Below the pieces are notes generated by a model that saw only the letters and a list, made by a program, of their open reading frames with translations, did not search any database and was not told the DNA's origin. A program made the position numbers and the translations under genes. Shown in pieces: positions 1 through 9,092 of a stretch of DNA of 31,663 nt (the stretch's first letter is position 1; each line of letters starts with the position of its first letter). Origin of the DNA: Tubulanus polymorphus (taxonomy: Eukaryota > Nemertea > Palaeonemertea > Tubulaniformes > Tubulanidae); NCBI RefSeq assembly GCF_964204645.1, contig NC_134030.1, forward strand, positions 15,902,447 to 15,934,109, written 5' to 3'.

Positions 1-179
1 TGAAGACGTTCGATGTAAACAATGATATAAACCAAGTGCGCGCTGGAAACCGGGACTTCAAACTAAAAAGCACTGAATTTTTTAATTACATATGATTTGA
101 TTAGGCATCAGTGCTGGTTTTTCAAAACGTCGAATCTTAGTTGACTCCTATTGGATAGGCCTAAGCCAGACCCTCTGGA

Positions 180-680
180 ATTGAATTGAAAACGACACAG
201 TAATTCGGCAGTAATTTGCGATGGATCTTTTTGAAGATTAGCTTGAAGATCGGGTCTGGCCAGATGTCCACCCCTATTGTAAAAAAACGTAATTGGTGAT
301 CAAATATGGCTGCCATTGGGGTGACCATCTTGAATTCCTTGTTTGCACGATGCAGCCCGCAATTCTTGATGGACCTCCACAAAATTTGGTGTGAGGATCA
401 GGGTATAGGTAAGCTGTCCATGCCTATTGTATATGGAGGTCATCGGCCTTCAAATATGGCCTCCAGGTCAGCCATCTTGAATTTCTAGCACGAAACTGCC
501 TGCAATTCTTGATGCATTTTCATGATACTAGGTGTAAGAATTTTGGTAGGTGAAATGTCTACCCCTTATTGAAAATTGAGTTGCCATCCATCTTGGACTT
601 CCTTTCAGCACGATGCCTACACCAATTCTTGATGCATTTTTTCATGTAGTGTGATCTTTGGGGCAGCTTTTCATGTAAGG
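180..680. repeat. Degenerate tandem repeat, about four units
   Basis: Successive units share a CCATCTTGAATT-like start (near 325, 472 and 588), then a GCAATTCTTGATG-like block, a GGTGTGAGGATC-like block and a TGTCCACCCCTATTGT-like block. A further, more diverged unit precedes them from about 180. Spacing is irregular, roughly 116-150 bp, so the array is old and has indels. No coding potential is visible here. Confidence 0.6.
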
Positions 681-863
681 ATATATTAACAGAAAATGAA
701 CATTTTCGCCACGTAGCCTATACCATCTTAACTATTTTAAAACATAGCCAACATCGTTACAATGTAAATCTTTCTGTAAAACTTTGATTACTGAATCATT
801 CTACTTCTACTGCGTCATGACGGTATTAGGCCCGTGGGCCTCTTGTTTTGAATTGAATCGAGC

Positions 864-1047
864 GGCCTTGGTAGCTCAGTGAGATAAGGCGTGATGCTGT
901 TGCATCCACTATCAGTCTTGTTGGCTGCTGATAGTGTGACGGCAACACTTCAAAGGCCGTCCCGTCGTAAGGTTAAACGAACAATCCAATAGGGTTAAAA
1001 ACCAAGGTCCGGACGACGTAAGCAAAGATAAAAACAAACAAACAATC
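864..1047 (+). mobile_element. tRNA-derived SINE-like element
   Basis: The sequence begins with GGCCTTGGTAGCTCAGTGAG, which resembles a tRNA 5' end with a pol III A box (TAGCTCAGTGAGA). A degenerate B-box-like GGTTAAACGAACAATCC lies about 105 bp downstream, and the end is A-rich with AAACA repeats. The internal part can fold locally (CTATCAG ... CTGATAG). It is not a functional tRNA: the arms do not pair into a cloverleaf and the boxes are too far apart. Confidence 0.5.
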
Positions 1048-2569
1048 ATCAGCCTACCTCAGTGACACCAACGCCGGCATCGCTCTCCGTGCGACGTCTT
1101 GATGTGTACGTGTGTTCGGTTGATCTACCTATTACGCATCAGAGTATTTTGCATTCAGAAAAATCGTTCTGTTTTTGTCTTCATTATTCAGCACTAGGGC
1201 CTAACAGTTCATGCAAGAAAAACAACAATCAGTCGAGATTTCCCTTACAGTTGTACGTTGAATTCGAATCTTGTGCAGGCGAAAGTGCCGAGATTGTTTT
1301 TGTATACAAATCTTGAATGATACAAATCTATTGGCTGGGACATGATGGAAAACATCCGAATAAACTAGTTTCGTCTTTAACAAAATCGCATTAATGAGGT
1401 TTAAAAATTGAATACAATAGCGTAGGCTAAGTCATTCGGCAGAAAAATGAAATTCATTCAATTCTTAAGTCTGTGGTCTTCCCAATCAACATCGGTATAG
1501 AACATTTGCTGGCAGATGTAATACATTAACCGCTAAATACCTCACCACAGTACAATCTACCAATGCTTCAAGGCCCATAGGGCTATGAGCATTTGTTTCA
1601 ATTGTTCTCGGCCTAAACATCGTATAATCGATGCGATCGAAGACATGGCGAACCTCTGTCGATGACATAGTCAACTAGTTGCACACACACACGCGCCCAC
1701 GTGATAAAGATTTGATGCAGCATAAAAAACTTAACTTTTATTAACATATTTACATTTATTCCCATAACCTGGTATTACAATTATAACTTATAAACTAGTC
1801 ATTGGAGGATTGATTGATTGTACGTGTACTTATTCTTTTATCCACAAATGATGTCACTAGACTAGTGCCCCCTTTCAAGATAAATATCCATGTCAGAGGA
1901 ACACCCTCCCCCTTGTCTGCAAAAGTCCCCACGTTTGACATGAAAATAAGCTTTCATTTAAACTATTAAAGCAGAAGATGAGCGCTGTGTTTTCTGTTTG
2001 ATAGAATTTGTAATAGATTGTAATTTCTTGTGAACTGAAAATACTTAGCAGCAAACTATAGATATAGGTCGAAGTCTGAATATTTTAGTGGTAAAATCCA
2101 GGATTTTAAGCGATCTACTTACATACGCCGATTTTGTATTGCGGTACCGGTATGTTACGTTGATTCCGCGGCCATACATTGGAAAAGGTTGTCAAGACTC
2201 AATATTTAGTCACCCTCTGATTTATGATAGCATATAAATTTTATTCAAATATCTATTTCTACGACATTTTGGACGTGCAACATAAACAAATGTATATTTT
2301 TGGCCTTGTTTTTGTGTGGCGTGTGTTGATTACGTTTTTTGAAACCGATGACATGAACCACTACACTTTCAATGTTGGTCAATTGTGGTGCCCGAACGCG
2401 TTTACTGTCTACATATTAGCAAATGTGCAGCGTTTTACGCGAAAACTGCTTTGGACCCGTGTTTCGACCATCTGTGGAGACTCATAACCCGGATAATCCG
2501 AGAAGCAATTCTAGACAGAGCTATAGAGGTGCCGTTTATAACTCCTGCTCCAATTACCATTATTGTTGG
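1048..2569. other. Gene-free stretch
   Basis: No convincing exon, RNA gene or repeat was recognised. The open frames are short, have no recognisable motifs and lie in unremarkable moderately AT-rich sequence. There is a short CA run near 1682. Confidence 0.5.
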
Positions 2570-3478
2570 CATTATTTGTCAGAAAAGTCCAGTCCGTCGT
2601 CATCATAAATGTCATTCTCGGAATATTTATTGATAACCTTATTCATAGGTTTCCTTTCATCGATTTATTGGTTTCCTTCCATTGATTGACTCGAAATCGA
2701 CATCGCTATATTCGTCTTACTTCTGGACCTGTTTAATGCCACACCGCTTCTTGGGTCGATCAATCAAACTTTGACTTATTGGTTCGTCTCCATAACCAAA
2801 TTGTTCAGTGAAATCTCGAATTTTTATTAGAGTACAGTCAACCGCTGATATACTGCCCTTGTACCGCCACACCTGCTTATTACCAGATTTTCTCAATGTA
2901 CATACCAATACACCTCCGATATACCGTCATACTCTCTCTTCATTGCCAAAATCGTTCTGCACTGATGTGGGCGGTATATCGGGGGTTGACTGTATTTCAC
3001 CATTCAATGTAGTTGTCTTTTTATTAGTGCCTCCTGCCTGTCACACTATCAAATGAAGTTCTAGATCACTAAACTCGTTTTACAAATTATCTGTGAACAT
3101 CTTGTGGTTTTATACTCGTAGATTGCTATTGTCCAGAGAGCAGTTCGTTTGATGTTTAGTTTTCTTGCAAAGTCAGTTATTTTCGTTTATAAATGAATGC
3201 TGGCCGAATTTCAATATTTTTTTCTCACATTTCTCCCAAAAGTTCAATGAACTTTTCTCGGCGCCATTTCGTCAACTTTACCACTCTTACACTTATGCTA
3301 ACTCGTGATGGTAGCTGTAACATGGACATTCCATGCTATAATGCATTGATTTGGTTTGTGTATTGTTGTGGTACAACAAAGCAAAAAGTTAATTTTAAAC
3401 AATGACGATACCAACTACAGTAACGTAACGCAAACAACGACAAATTTACACGTGCCGATTAAAGCGAGGTAGACTGTA
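2570..3478 (-). pseudogene. Decayed pogo/Tigger-type transposase with one terminal repeat
   Basis: Read on the minus strand, the right edge begins TACAGTCTACCTCGCTTTAA, a pogo/Tigger-like terminal repeat next to TA. Further in, frame by frame, come transposase-like fragments in the correct order. These are FARKLNIKRTALWTI near 3125-3172 (like the N-terminal helix-turn-helix), SDLE near 3055, IRDFTEQFGYGDEPISQSL and DRPKKRCGI near 2740-2815 (like the CENP-B/Tc5 DNA-binding domain), and KYSENDIYDDDGLDFSDK near 2580-2635 (like the block around the first catalytic Asp). Stops and frameshifts separate the fragments. The rest of the catalytic core is not recognisable. A MITE at 2835-2992 interrupts it. 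The assignment rests on fragment order and the terminal repeat, from memory of the family. Confidence 0.5.
2835..2992. mobile_element. 158-bp pogo-type MITE with TA target duplication
   Basis: The left end is CAGTCAACCGCTGATATACT and the right end, reverse complemented, is CAGTCAACCCCCGATATACC, so the element has terminal inverted repeats of about 24 bp. TA flanks both sides (2833-2834 and 2993-2994), as expected of Tc1/mariner/pogo insertion. It has no coding capacity. It sits inside an older pogo-type transposase relic, splitting its DNA-binding domain. Confidence 0.75.
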
Positions 3479-4107
3479 TAATTTTCATTAATAGTAGAGG
3501 TATGTTGTTAATCGTAGTCTCTGTTATGTCAAAAGAGGATTAGGCCAACTTAACTCTGATTATTTAAATCACCTAAGTTGTGCCCGTTTCATTTTCTCCA
3601 TATCTGGTTCAAATCCCAGCAAAGCAATCGCTTGCAATCCCTTCAGGTCAAACCCCGTTATCGCTGCTCTGCAGTAATATTTATTATTATTATTATTATT
3701 ATAACTGTTATTATTATTATTTTAACATGTACCGGTACTGTCGATTTATTCGAATATTGTCTCTTGTTATGCATGTATGATTTATAGGATCTTTCGTGTA
3801 ACAGGATAGATGGCTATCAGTTAAAATAACGTAGTGTATTGTACTAGAACGGTTTTTTAGTAAAGGCGATTATGATATTTTCATTTCGTGCACGAAAACT
3901 AATTTTTCCTTGCAGAATCAATTCATTTTTATACAATTTAAAAGTTTAAATGAATAAAGAATTATTTCGTAAATTTGTTGTAGAGTCATTCTCAAATAAA
4001 GGTAGGCTATTGTTTTCAATGGCTGGACAATTGATGCAGTTCAAAAACGACATTGATTGAGTGATCTATAAAATAGTGAGAAATAGTATGGAATACATAA
4101 TCACAAC
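3479..4107. other. Gene-free stretch with a TAT microsatellite
   Basis: Apart from the TAT-repeat element end at 3656-3721, I see no exon or known repeat. Short open frames over the microsatellite are low-complexity artefacts. Confidence 0.5.
3656..3721 (+). repeat. Transposon-end-like motif fused to a (TAT)n microsatellite
   Basis: GTTATCGCTGCTCTGCAG is followed by ATATTTATTATTATTATT. The same join, GTTATCGCTGCTTTGCAGCCATATTTATTATT, occurs in both arms of the large inverted repeat (19081-19123 inverted, 27322-27364 direct). A shared unique motif next to a TAT run indicates the end of a dispersed element with a microsatellite tail, a style known from pearl-type elements of molluscs. Confidence 0.5.
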
Positions 4108-4214
4108 AGTAATAGGGTATATGTCTTTTCATACCAGAGGTCGAGAGGTCGAGCTCATTTTCACTCACTCGCCCCTCTCAACCTCTGATATGAAAAGACA
4201 TGTACCCTATTACT
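4108..4214. repeat. Foldback (hairpin) element, 40-bp arms
   Basis: The arm at 4108-4147 (AGTAATAGGGTATATGTC...) and the arm at 4175-4214 are reverse complements with three mismatches in 40 bases. They enclose a 27-base loop containing TCACTCACTCG. A related single arm plus loop lies at 6219-6287. Confidence 0.75.
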
Positions 4215-4456
4215 CTAATAATGTTCATATAAATGATCTTTATTTATATGAATGTCATATTTAAAATATGTATAAATCAATTATATATTAGTTATAATAG
4301 TGTGAGAAATAATTCATATTTTAACATTGAATATTTATATTTGAATGAGTTAGATTTATTTTAATAAAAGTTTTGTAATAAAATGAAGAAAGAAGAAGAA
4401 GAACCGAAATTCAAAATCGAAATCAAAGAAACTGATAACTTACTCACAACGGTAGC

Positions 4457-4511
4457 GTTAAAAATCCCCTCGGTAAAAATCCCCAATTCTTCGAAGTAGG
4501 TAAAAATCCCC
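4457..4511. repeat. Three copies of a 13-bp motif
   Basis: GTTAAAAATCCCC (4457), GGTAAAAATCCCC (4472) and GGTAAAAATCCCC (4499) sit at uneven spacing. Function unknown. Confidence 0.6.
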
Positions 4512-5552
4512 GTCCTGAATGTAGGAATCTCTTGTACAACCTTAAGGTCAATTAATTTGTATAATTGATACATATATCCAATTTATTATTTTGGAACATC
4601 ATGAATATCATGAATATAAAGATTATATAGTATATACTTGCATCAAAGCATACTACAAATAACCAGCCCATTAATACAAAATTAGTACTTGAAAGTTATC
4701 ACACAGCTTAATGAAAGGGTGTGGCAGTCTTTTTTTGCCGATTTAAAGCCCAATTTTCGAGAATATTCATCAATCCGTCACCTCCGTACAAAATGGATAT
4801 AAAAACGATAATTTAGCTGGACTGCACAACCCTAGTGATTCGATTAAGACCTATTCGAGGTATGTACGCCGAAAATTAAGCGAAATATCCCAAAAAGATC
4901 GTGGACAATCAAAAATGAATAGACTTTTGACCGGGTGCGCAGGTACATGCGCAACTTTGCCGCGCGAAAACTTGCGGCACCAATAAGATTGCTCGTATAA
5001 TCGCTGAGGTAAATTTCAAAGAAGAACTATAAATGGGAAAACCCGGGCTTAAATATAACGGGATATCTGATTGGCTACTCGATGCCATGAGGTTCTAATC
5101 CCTGCCGGGAGAGGATGTTCTATATCTGCCGGATCCGTTTAGCTCGATCATGTATTTTATGGGCTACGCCGTTAGACCTTGGAGTAATCAGACTTCTCCA
5201 AGAACCCCGTGCGTACCTCGCCTGCCTGCCAGCGGATGTTTATGACGAGATTTAGGTGTCGACCAATAATTATGTAAATTGACACATTCTTTAGTTTAGA
5301 TGGGTGCAGCTTGGTTTATATTTGATTCCGATGTTTATTAGTGCTCAAATTTGGTTAAAGAATGATGACGTTACTTGTTGCTGTTGCGACGCTCAATATA
5401 CACGCTGTGCAACACAGAACACGTACACACAGATATGGAACGTATGGAGTAATCAGACTTGTGTTTGTTCAGAGTAAGTACATGATAGTCGAAGACCGTC
5501 CTAAGGCCAAAAAAGATGCCTTGTTTCTCATCACACTTTTGTTTTTTACCAT

Positions 5553-6160
5553 GACGAGGGCGGGCGATTTTTATTTTTATGTACCTTAAAAAAAGTAGAA
5601 ATAAAAAGAAGGGGAGGTATTTTTATTTTTATTTAACTGGAAAATCACTGCTTAATCCTGATAATGATTGGTGAATCCTGAAAATCCATTGCAACACCTC
5701 AACCGTCCAACGCATTTTCGAAAAGTTCCATCACTGTTGACTCTGGAGATACTTGTAGAATTGGCCAACGTAGTATTGGCCTCTTTTGGAATATTATTCG
5801 AACAGATAGCAACATCTTGGACGCTATAAGCACCACATTTTACCAAGAGAAATCGCTTCGAAATAAGAATCACGCCAGAAATCAAGCTCCACAGCGACCT
5901 TGGCATTTGACATTTAGGCCTACGGTAACCGACTCCGTTGATATGGATTCGAGTCACCAGTGGTTATACGATCAACTTTTCTCGATACGTTCATAGAGAA
6001 ATAGAATGATAAAAAGATGACGATATGCGTATTATATCAATGCGGGCGGGCGGATTTTGATTTTTATAAAAAACAAATTTATTTTCGAGCTATGATGCGG
6101 GAGGGCGGACTTTATTTTTATCGCTAATTTGCCGATGATTTTTCCGATGCGGGCGGGATT
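5553..6160 (+). repeat. Recurring G-rich motif followed by an ATTTTTATTTTTAT tract
   Basis: Copies at 5553-5580 (GAGGGCGGGCG then ATTTTTATTTTTAT), 5610-5632 (weaker), 6041-6067 (GCGGGCGGGCGGATTTTGAT), 6096-6121 (GCGGGAGGGCGGACTTTATT) and 6148-6160. The unit is G-rich on the plus strand and directly precedes a T/A tract. All copies are in the same orientation. Confidence 0.6.
5652..5957 (-). CDS. Hypothetical open frame of 101 codons, doubtful
   Basis: An uninterrupted frame. From the internal Met at codon 18 onward it shows a hydrophobic stretch (SLWSLISGVILISKRFLLV) followed by a Cys/Asn/Ser-rich tail. This could be read as a secreted peptide or a single exon. No family is recognised, no convincing splice sites or promoter are seen, and the surroundings are repeats. 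It may be a chance open frame. Confidence 0.15.
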   Translation of the reverse strand: MTRIHINGVGYRRPKCQMPRSLWSLISGVILISKRFLLVKCGAYSVQDVAICSNNIPKEANTTLANSTSISRVNSDGTFRKCVGRLRCCNGFSGFTNHYQD

Positions 6161-6218
6161 TCAAAATCATGAGAAACAAGACATCTTTTTTTTGGCCTAA
6201 CGCGCGTTGTCAAGCCGG

Positions 6219-6287
6219 AGTAATAGGGTAAGTGCCTTTTCATACCAGAGGTCGAGAGGTCAAGCTCATTTTCACTCACTCGTCCCC
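6219..6287. repeat. Second copy of the foldback element, one arm only
   Basis: AGTAATAGGGTAAGTGCC through GTCGAGAG, followed by the same loop (TCATTTTCACTCACTCG), matches 4108-4174. The second arm is missing, replaced by CCCCCTATAACTC. Confidence 0.7.
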
Positions 6288-6409
6288 CTATAACTCTAAT
6301 ATATATTTGAATATAATAATACTTTTCCAGTGTTAAAAATATAAAATATATTGGGTTGAAATGTATAAAAATAGTTAATAAAAAGGGGGTTTCTAACATT
6401 GAGTGTTGT

Positions 6410-6453
6410 GTCTTTATGTCTCTAGTAGTTTTAGTACTTTTAGTACATAAAGA
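6410..6453 (+). repeat. Left arm of an inverted pair around the gypsy insertion
   Basis: GTCTTTATGTCTCTAGTAG...TAGTACATAAAGAAT matches, in reverse complement and with one gap of about 9 bases, the sequence directly right of the retrotransposon (14974-15020). The retrotransposon probably inserted into an older foldback or TIR element. Confidence 0.45.
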
Positions 6454-6475
6454 ATATATCTTTATATTATATCGT

Positions 6476-6597
6476 TATCAGATGAATACATATTATTATA
6501 ATTGAAACAGTAATATATAAAATCTATCAGATGCATAAATATTATTATTATTGCAATAGTAATATATAAATCTGTGAGATAAATAAATATTATATAC
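6476..6597. repeat. AT-rich tandem repeat, period 48-49 bp
   Basis: Units begin TATCAGATGAATACATATTA (6476), TATCAGATGCATAAATATTA (6525) and TGTGAGATAAATAAATATTA (6573, partial). Each full unit ends GTAATATATAAA(A)TC. Confidence 0.65.
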
Positions 6598-6628
6598 AAA
6601 AATTATTTTTTTAAACTACTTTATATTC

Positions 6629-6854
6629 TGTAACAATTGTCGTCTTGGAGTATTCTAATGGTAATAAAGGGGGTAATCGCCGCTGTAGTAGGGGACAATC
6701 CGAGTCTTAAACCGGGACAAAAGGATAACACACGACTCACCAGGACAAAGGATTCTTTTCAAGAGAGCGATAGGTATGCCATCTATCGTTAACATTTATT
6801 AATACAAATACACTACATTACAATACAATTACAAGCGGGAGTCACACCGTTACA
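6629..6854 (-). repeat. 3' LTR of the gypsy element (226 bp)
   Basis: Begins TGTAACAATTGTCGTC and ends CACACCGTTACA on the plus strand, with short inverted ends TGTAAC/GTTACA. In element orientation it contains AATAAA (polyadenylation-like) in TATTAATAAATG. It aligns to 14742-14973 with five substitutions and one 6-bp gap. Confidence 0.95.
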
Positions 6855-6866
6855 CCACTCCCCCTA
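6855..6866 (-). other. Polypurine tract
   Basis: Directly inside the 3' LTR; in element orientation it reads AGGGGGAGTGG immediately before TGTAAC. This is the expected position and composition of the plus-strand primer of reverse transcription. Confidence 0.85.
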
Positions 6867-7117
6867 ACAAAGAGTACTGAACTACGGTTCAGTACCAAAA
6901 TTAACTTTCACGGCGCAATAACAGTCCAATACCGGTATGCCGAGTTCCCATCGCAAAACGATGACGATCGATAAAACCCATGGTTCGCATAGTACACAAG
7001 AGTCAGATTATTTACATTTCCGCTGAATCCATTCCTGAAGCACGGCGTAGACGAGGGTTCACCGCTGGGGGGTAGATGGCTGGCCATTTACCAATATCTG
7101 GTGTTGGCCCCGCCATC

Positions 7118-7426
7118 CTAATGGGATATCAAACAGCTGAGTTCTGTCCCCAGCCGATTAAACCTCTCCATCGACATGGATGGCCGTGACCGCTTGGCTG
7201 ACGCCAGGAAAGCCTTGACGCCGGCAACTACTGGACCAGCAACCATGTCACCTGGTTGGTACAGATGGCGCTCACATGAACTTACCAAAGCGCTGAAGTC
7301 CGGAGTCCATTCGGGCTCAGTCCTTTTTGTGTAGCTTTGTACATATTTTCGCACATCGTGCACAGCGGCCTTCTTCTGGTCTCGTGTTTCTTCGTTCAAC
7401 GTATCCAACTGAAGCACATCAGACAT
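7118..7426 (-). CDS. Third ORF of the gypsy element, 102 aa, unknown function
   Basis: Lies between the pol end and the PPT. From the ATG at 7426 it encodes a charged, soluble-looking protein (MSDVLQLDTLNEETRDQKKA...) without a signal peptide or membrane segment, so it does not look like an envelope protein. Just upstream, in element orientation, CTGTCTTTCCTTCTGTTTTTAG is a good polypyrimidine-AG splice acceptor, ending a few bases before the ATG. The frame also stays open up to an ATG at 7573, close to the pol stop. I infer that it may be expressed from a spliced mRNA. It could instead be captured host sequence. Confidence 0.5.
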   Translation of the reverse strand: MSDVLQLDTLNEETRDQKKAAVHDVRKYVQSYTKRTEPEWTPDFSALVSSCERHLYQPGDMVAGPVVAGVKAFLASAKRSRPSMSMERFNRLGTELSCLISH

Positions 7427-7578
7427 TTTGGTAGCTAAAAACAGAAGGAAAGACAGAAAAACGTTAAGTTGGCCGGAGAGCAGAGAGTCTAACCGGTGAG
7501 GTGTTCTCTGTCTCGCAGCAATTTTCGCGCATTCTTCAGCCACAGATCTTTCTTCTCCCGGATTCTGGACCATCGCTG

Positions 7579-8850
7579 TCAGCAGGTGGTACAGTCGCCA
7601 TTAACTGCTGTTCTGGTTGCCGGTATGGGGCAATGACGAACAAAGTCCATGAATCGGGCTGGCTCTTTCAATGCTCTCCTCGGGTGCAGACGACCGGATT
7701 GATCTCCGTTGTCGGCCGGTGGATGTAGCTGGCCATTTTCCACTGGCCGACCAGCTGGGGGAACGACTTCTGCCTCCGCTTCGATTGGTGTGGCGTCATT
7801 GGGTGGTACTGCCACAATCCGCTCGTTTGGTCGCCCCCAGACAATCTCCTCGTCATCGCTCCCTGAAGAGCTCGAATTTTCAATCTCAGGGGCAGGTTGG
7901 GGTTCAACTGTCCTCTTTCTAGTTCTGGCAGGGACAGCCGTCTTGACGTTGGTATGGGGCTGGCCAAACGCTGCCTTCATATCATTGAAGTGGACAGTCT
8001 TTTGCTTTGGGGGACCCCCCTCCAGTCTGACCCGATACGTCACCTCCGACAGTTTCTCAATAATAATGAAGGGGCCCTTCCACTTCTTATGGAATTTTCC
8101 GCCTCCCCTGGCTTAATGGCATGACTATAGAGCCCAACGTTATACCCACCCCGCCTAGCAAATCTGTCGTAATTGACAGTCTGACGCCGCTGAGCCTTAC
8201 CCAGTCTCTCCCTGACTCTTTGGTGCGCCTCCTGTAAGTTTGAGTGTACATCACGGCTAAACTTAGTGATGCACACTTGTTCTTCTGGAGGCCCAACCAT
8301 GATATCTAGAGGCAAGATCATCTCTGAACCGAAAGTCAGGTAGAATGGGGTTTCGCCGGTGAATTCCTGAACACTAGAACGAAATGCCATCAGGCATGAT
8401 GACAGTTTCGTATCCCAGTCAGTGCCAGTTTCATTCACGGATATGGTCAGCATGGCCTTGATGGATTTATTAAAGTTTTCCACCTGACCATTCCCCATCG
8501 GGTGATACGAGATCGTACGCGTCTTATAGATACCCAATAGTCGACACATTTCTGTAAAAACCTTGGACTCGAAGAAGTTGGCACCCCGGTCCGAGTGAAT
8601 GCTTTCTGGGCAGCCATACCTCGTGACCCATTCATCCACGACTTTCCGAGCCACAGTGGGGGCCTTCTCATTCCGTACTGGCCATGCCTCAACCCACTTA
8701 GTGAAAGCGTCCTGGACAACAATAATGTAAAAGTTGCCGCGTTTAGTACGCTCTAGGGGGCCCACTATGTCAATGTGCAACCTCTGCCCTTTACGACCCA
8801 CTGGTGTTGACACCAATGGTGCCTTCGGTCGCTTGAGCGGATTTTTAGAC
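7579..8850 (-). pseudogene. pol: Integrase and C-terminal part of gypsy pol, broken
   Basis: The open part after the insertion starts at KNPLKRPKAPL, the linker after the zinc-binding domain, and continues into the integrase core. Catalytic residues are visible: Asp in HIDIVGP, Asp in IHSDRGANFF and Glu in GNGQVENFNKS. The second Asp and the Glu are 36 residues apart instead of the usual 35, because of an extra Phe after RGAN. The core is followed by a frameshift near 8040-8110. The next frame carries the typical C-terminal block (TYRVRLEGGPPKQKTVHFND) and a long acidic/proline-rich tail ending at 7579. The N-terminal H2C2 zinc-binding half is missing at the insertion boundary (8851). Confidence 0.9.
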
Positions 8851-9092
8851 GCCTTATAAAACGTTACCATTATGAAACCTAAACAATGATAACCATTCAG
8901 CGTCATTTTACAAACGACAACCGTAAATCGATGTGCAAAACGTCACAGGTTTATGTGTACACATACAAGCTATTTGGCAAAATATTATTGATAAAGATGT
9001 AGAATGGCTCCCTGGGATTATATAATGACCTCTATTTGAACGTTGAAATGTTATATCGCATTGAATATCATGAGAAGACGTATTGTAATAGT
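8851..9092 (+). repeat. 242-bp dispersed repeat, copy 1
   Basis: GACGCCTTATAAAACGTTACC through GAAGACGTATTGTAATAGT. It is highly similar, inverted, to 15500-15744. Its GACGCC edge coincides with the boundary of gypsy coding sequence, which suggests a true element end. Confidence 0.8.

Larger units (their letters stand above)
4215..6218. other. Gene-poor stretch with small repeats
   Basis: No supported exon. It contains three GGTAAAAATCCCC-type copies, G-rich motif copies between 5553 and 6160, and a GGAGTAATCAGACTT block occurring twice (near 5190 and 5445). GGTTCTAATCC near 5092 resembles a pol III B box, but no A box is found at a suitable distance. Confidence 0.5.

Noticed and set aside
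864-940. Possible functional tRNA gene
   Set aside because: Only the 5' part and A box resemble a tRNA; no cloverleaf forms and the B box is about 105 bp away, so a SINE is more likely.
1062-1316. 84-codon plus-strand frame after the SINE
   Set aside because: No motif, no splice or start context; consistent with a chance frame.
5050-5115. B-box-like GGTTCTAATCC suggesting another SINE
   Set aside because: No A box at a proper distance and no A-rich tail.
7118-7573. Envelope gene of the gypsy element
   Set aside because: No signal peptide, no extracellular Cys pattern and no convincing anchor; the only hydrophobic run corresponds to the polypyrimidine tract before the likely ATG.
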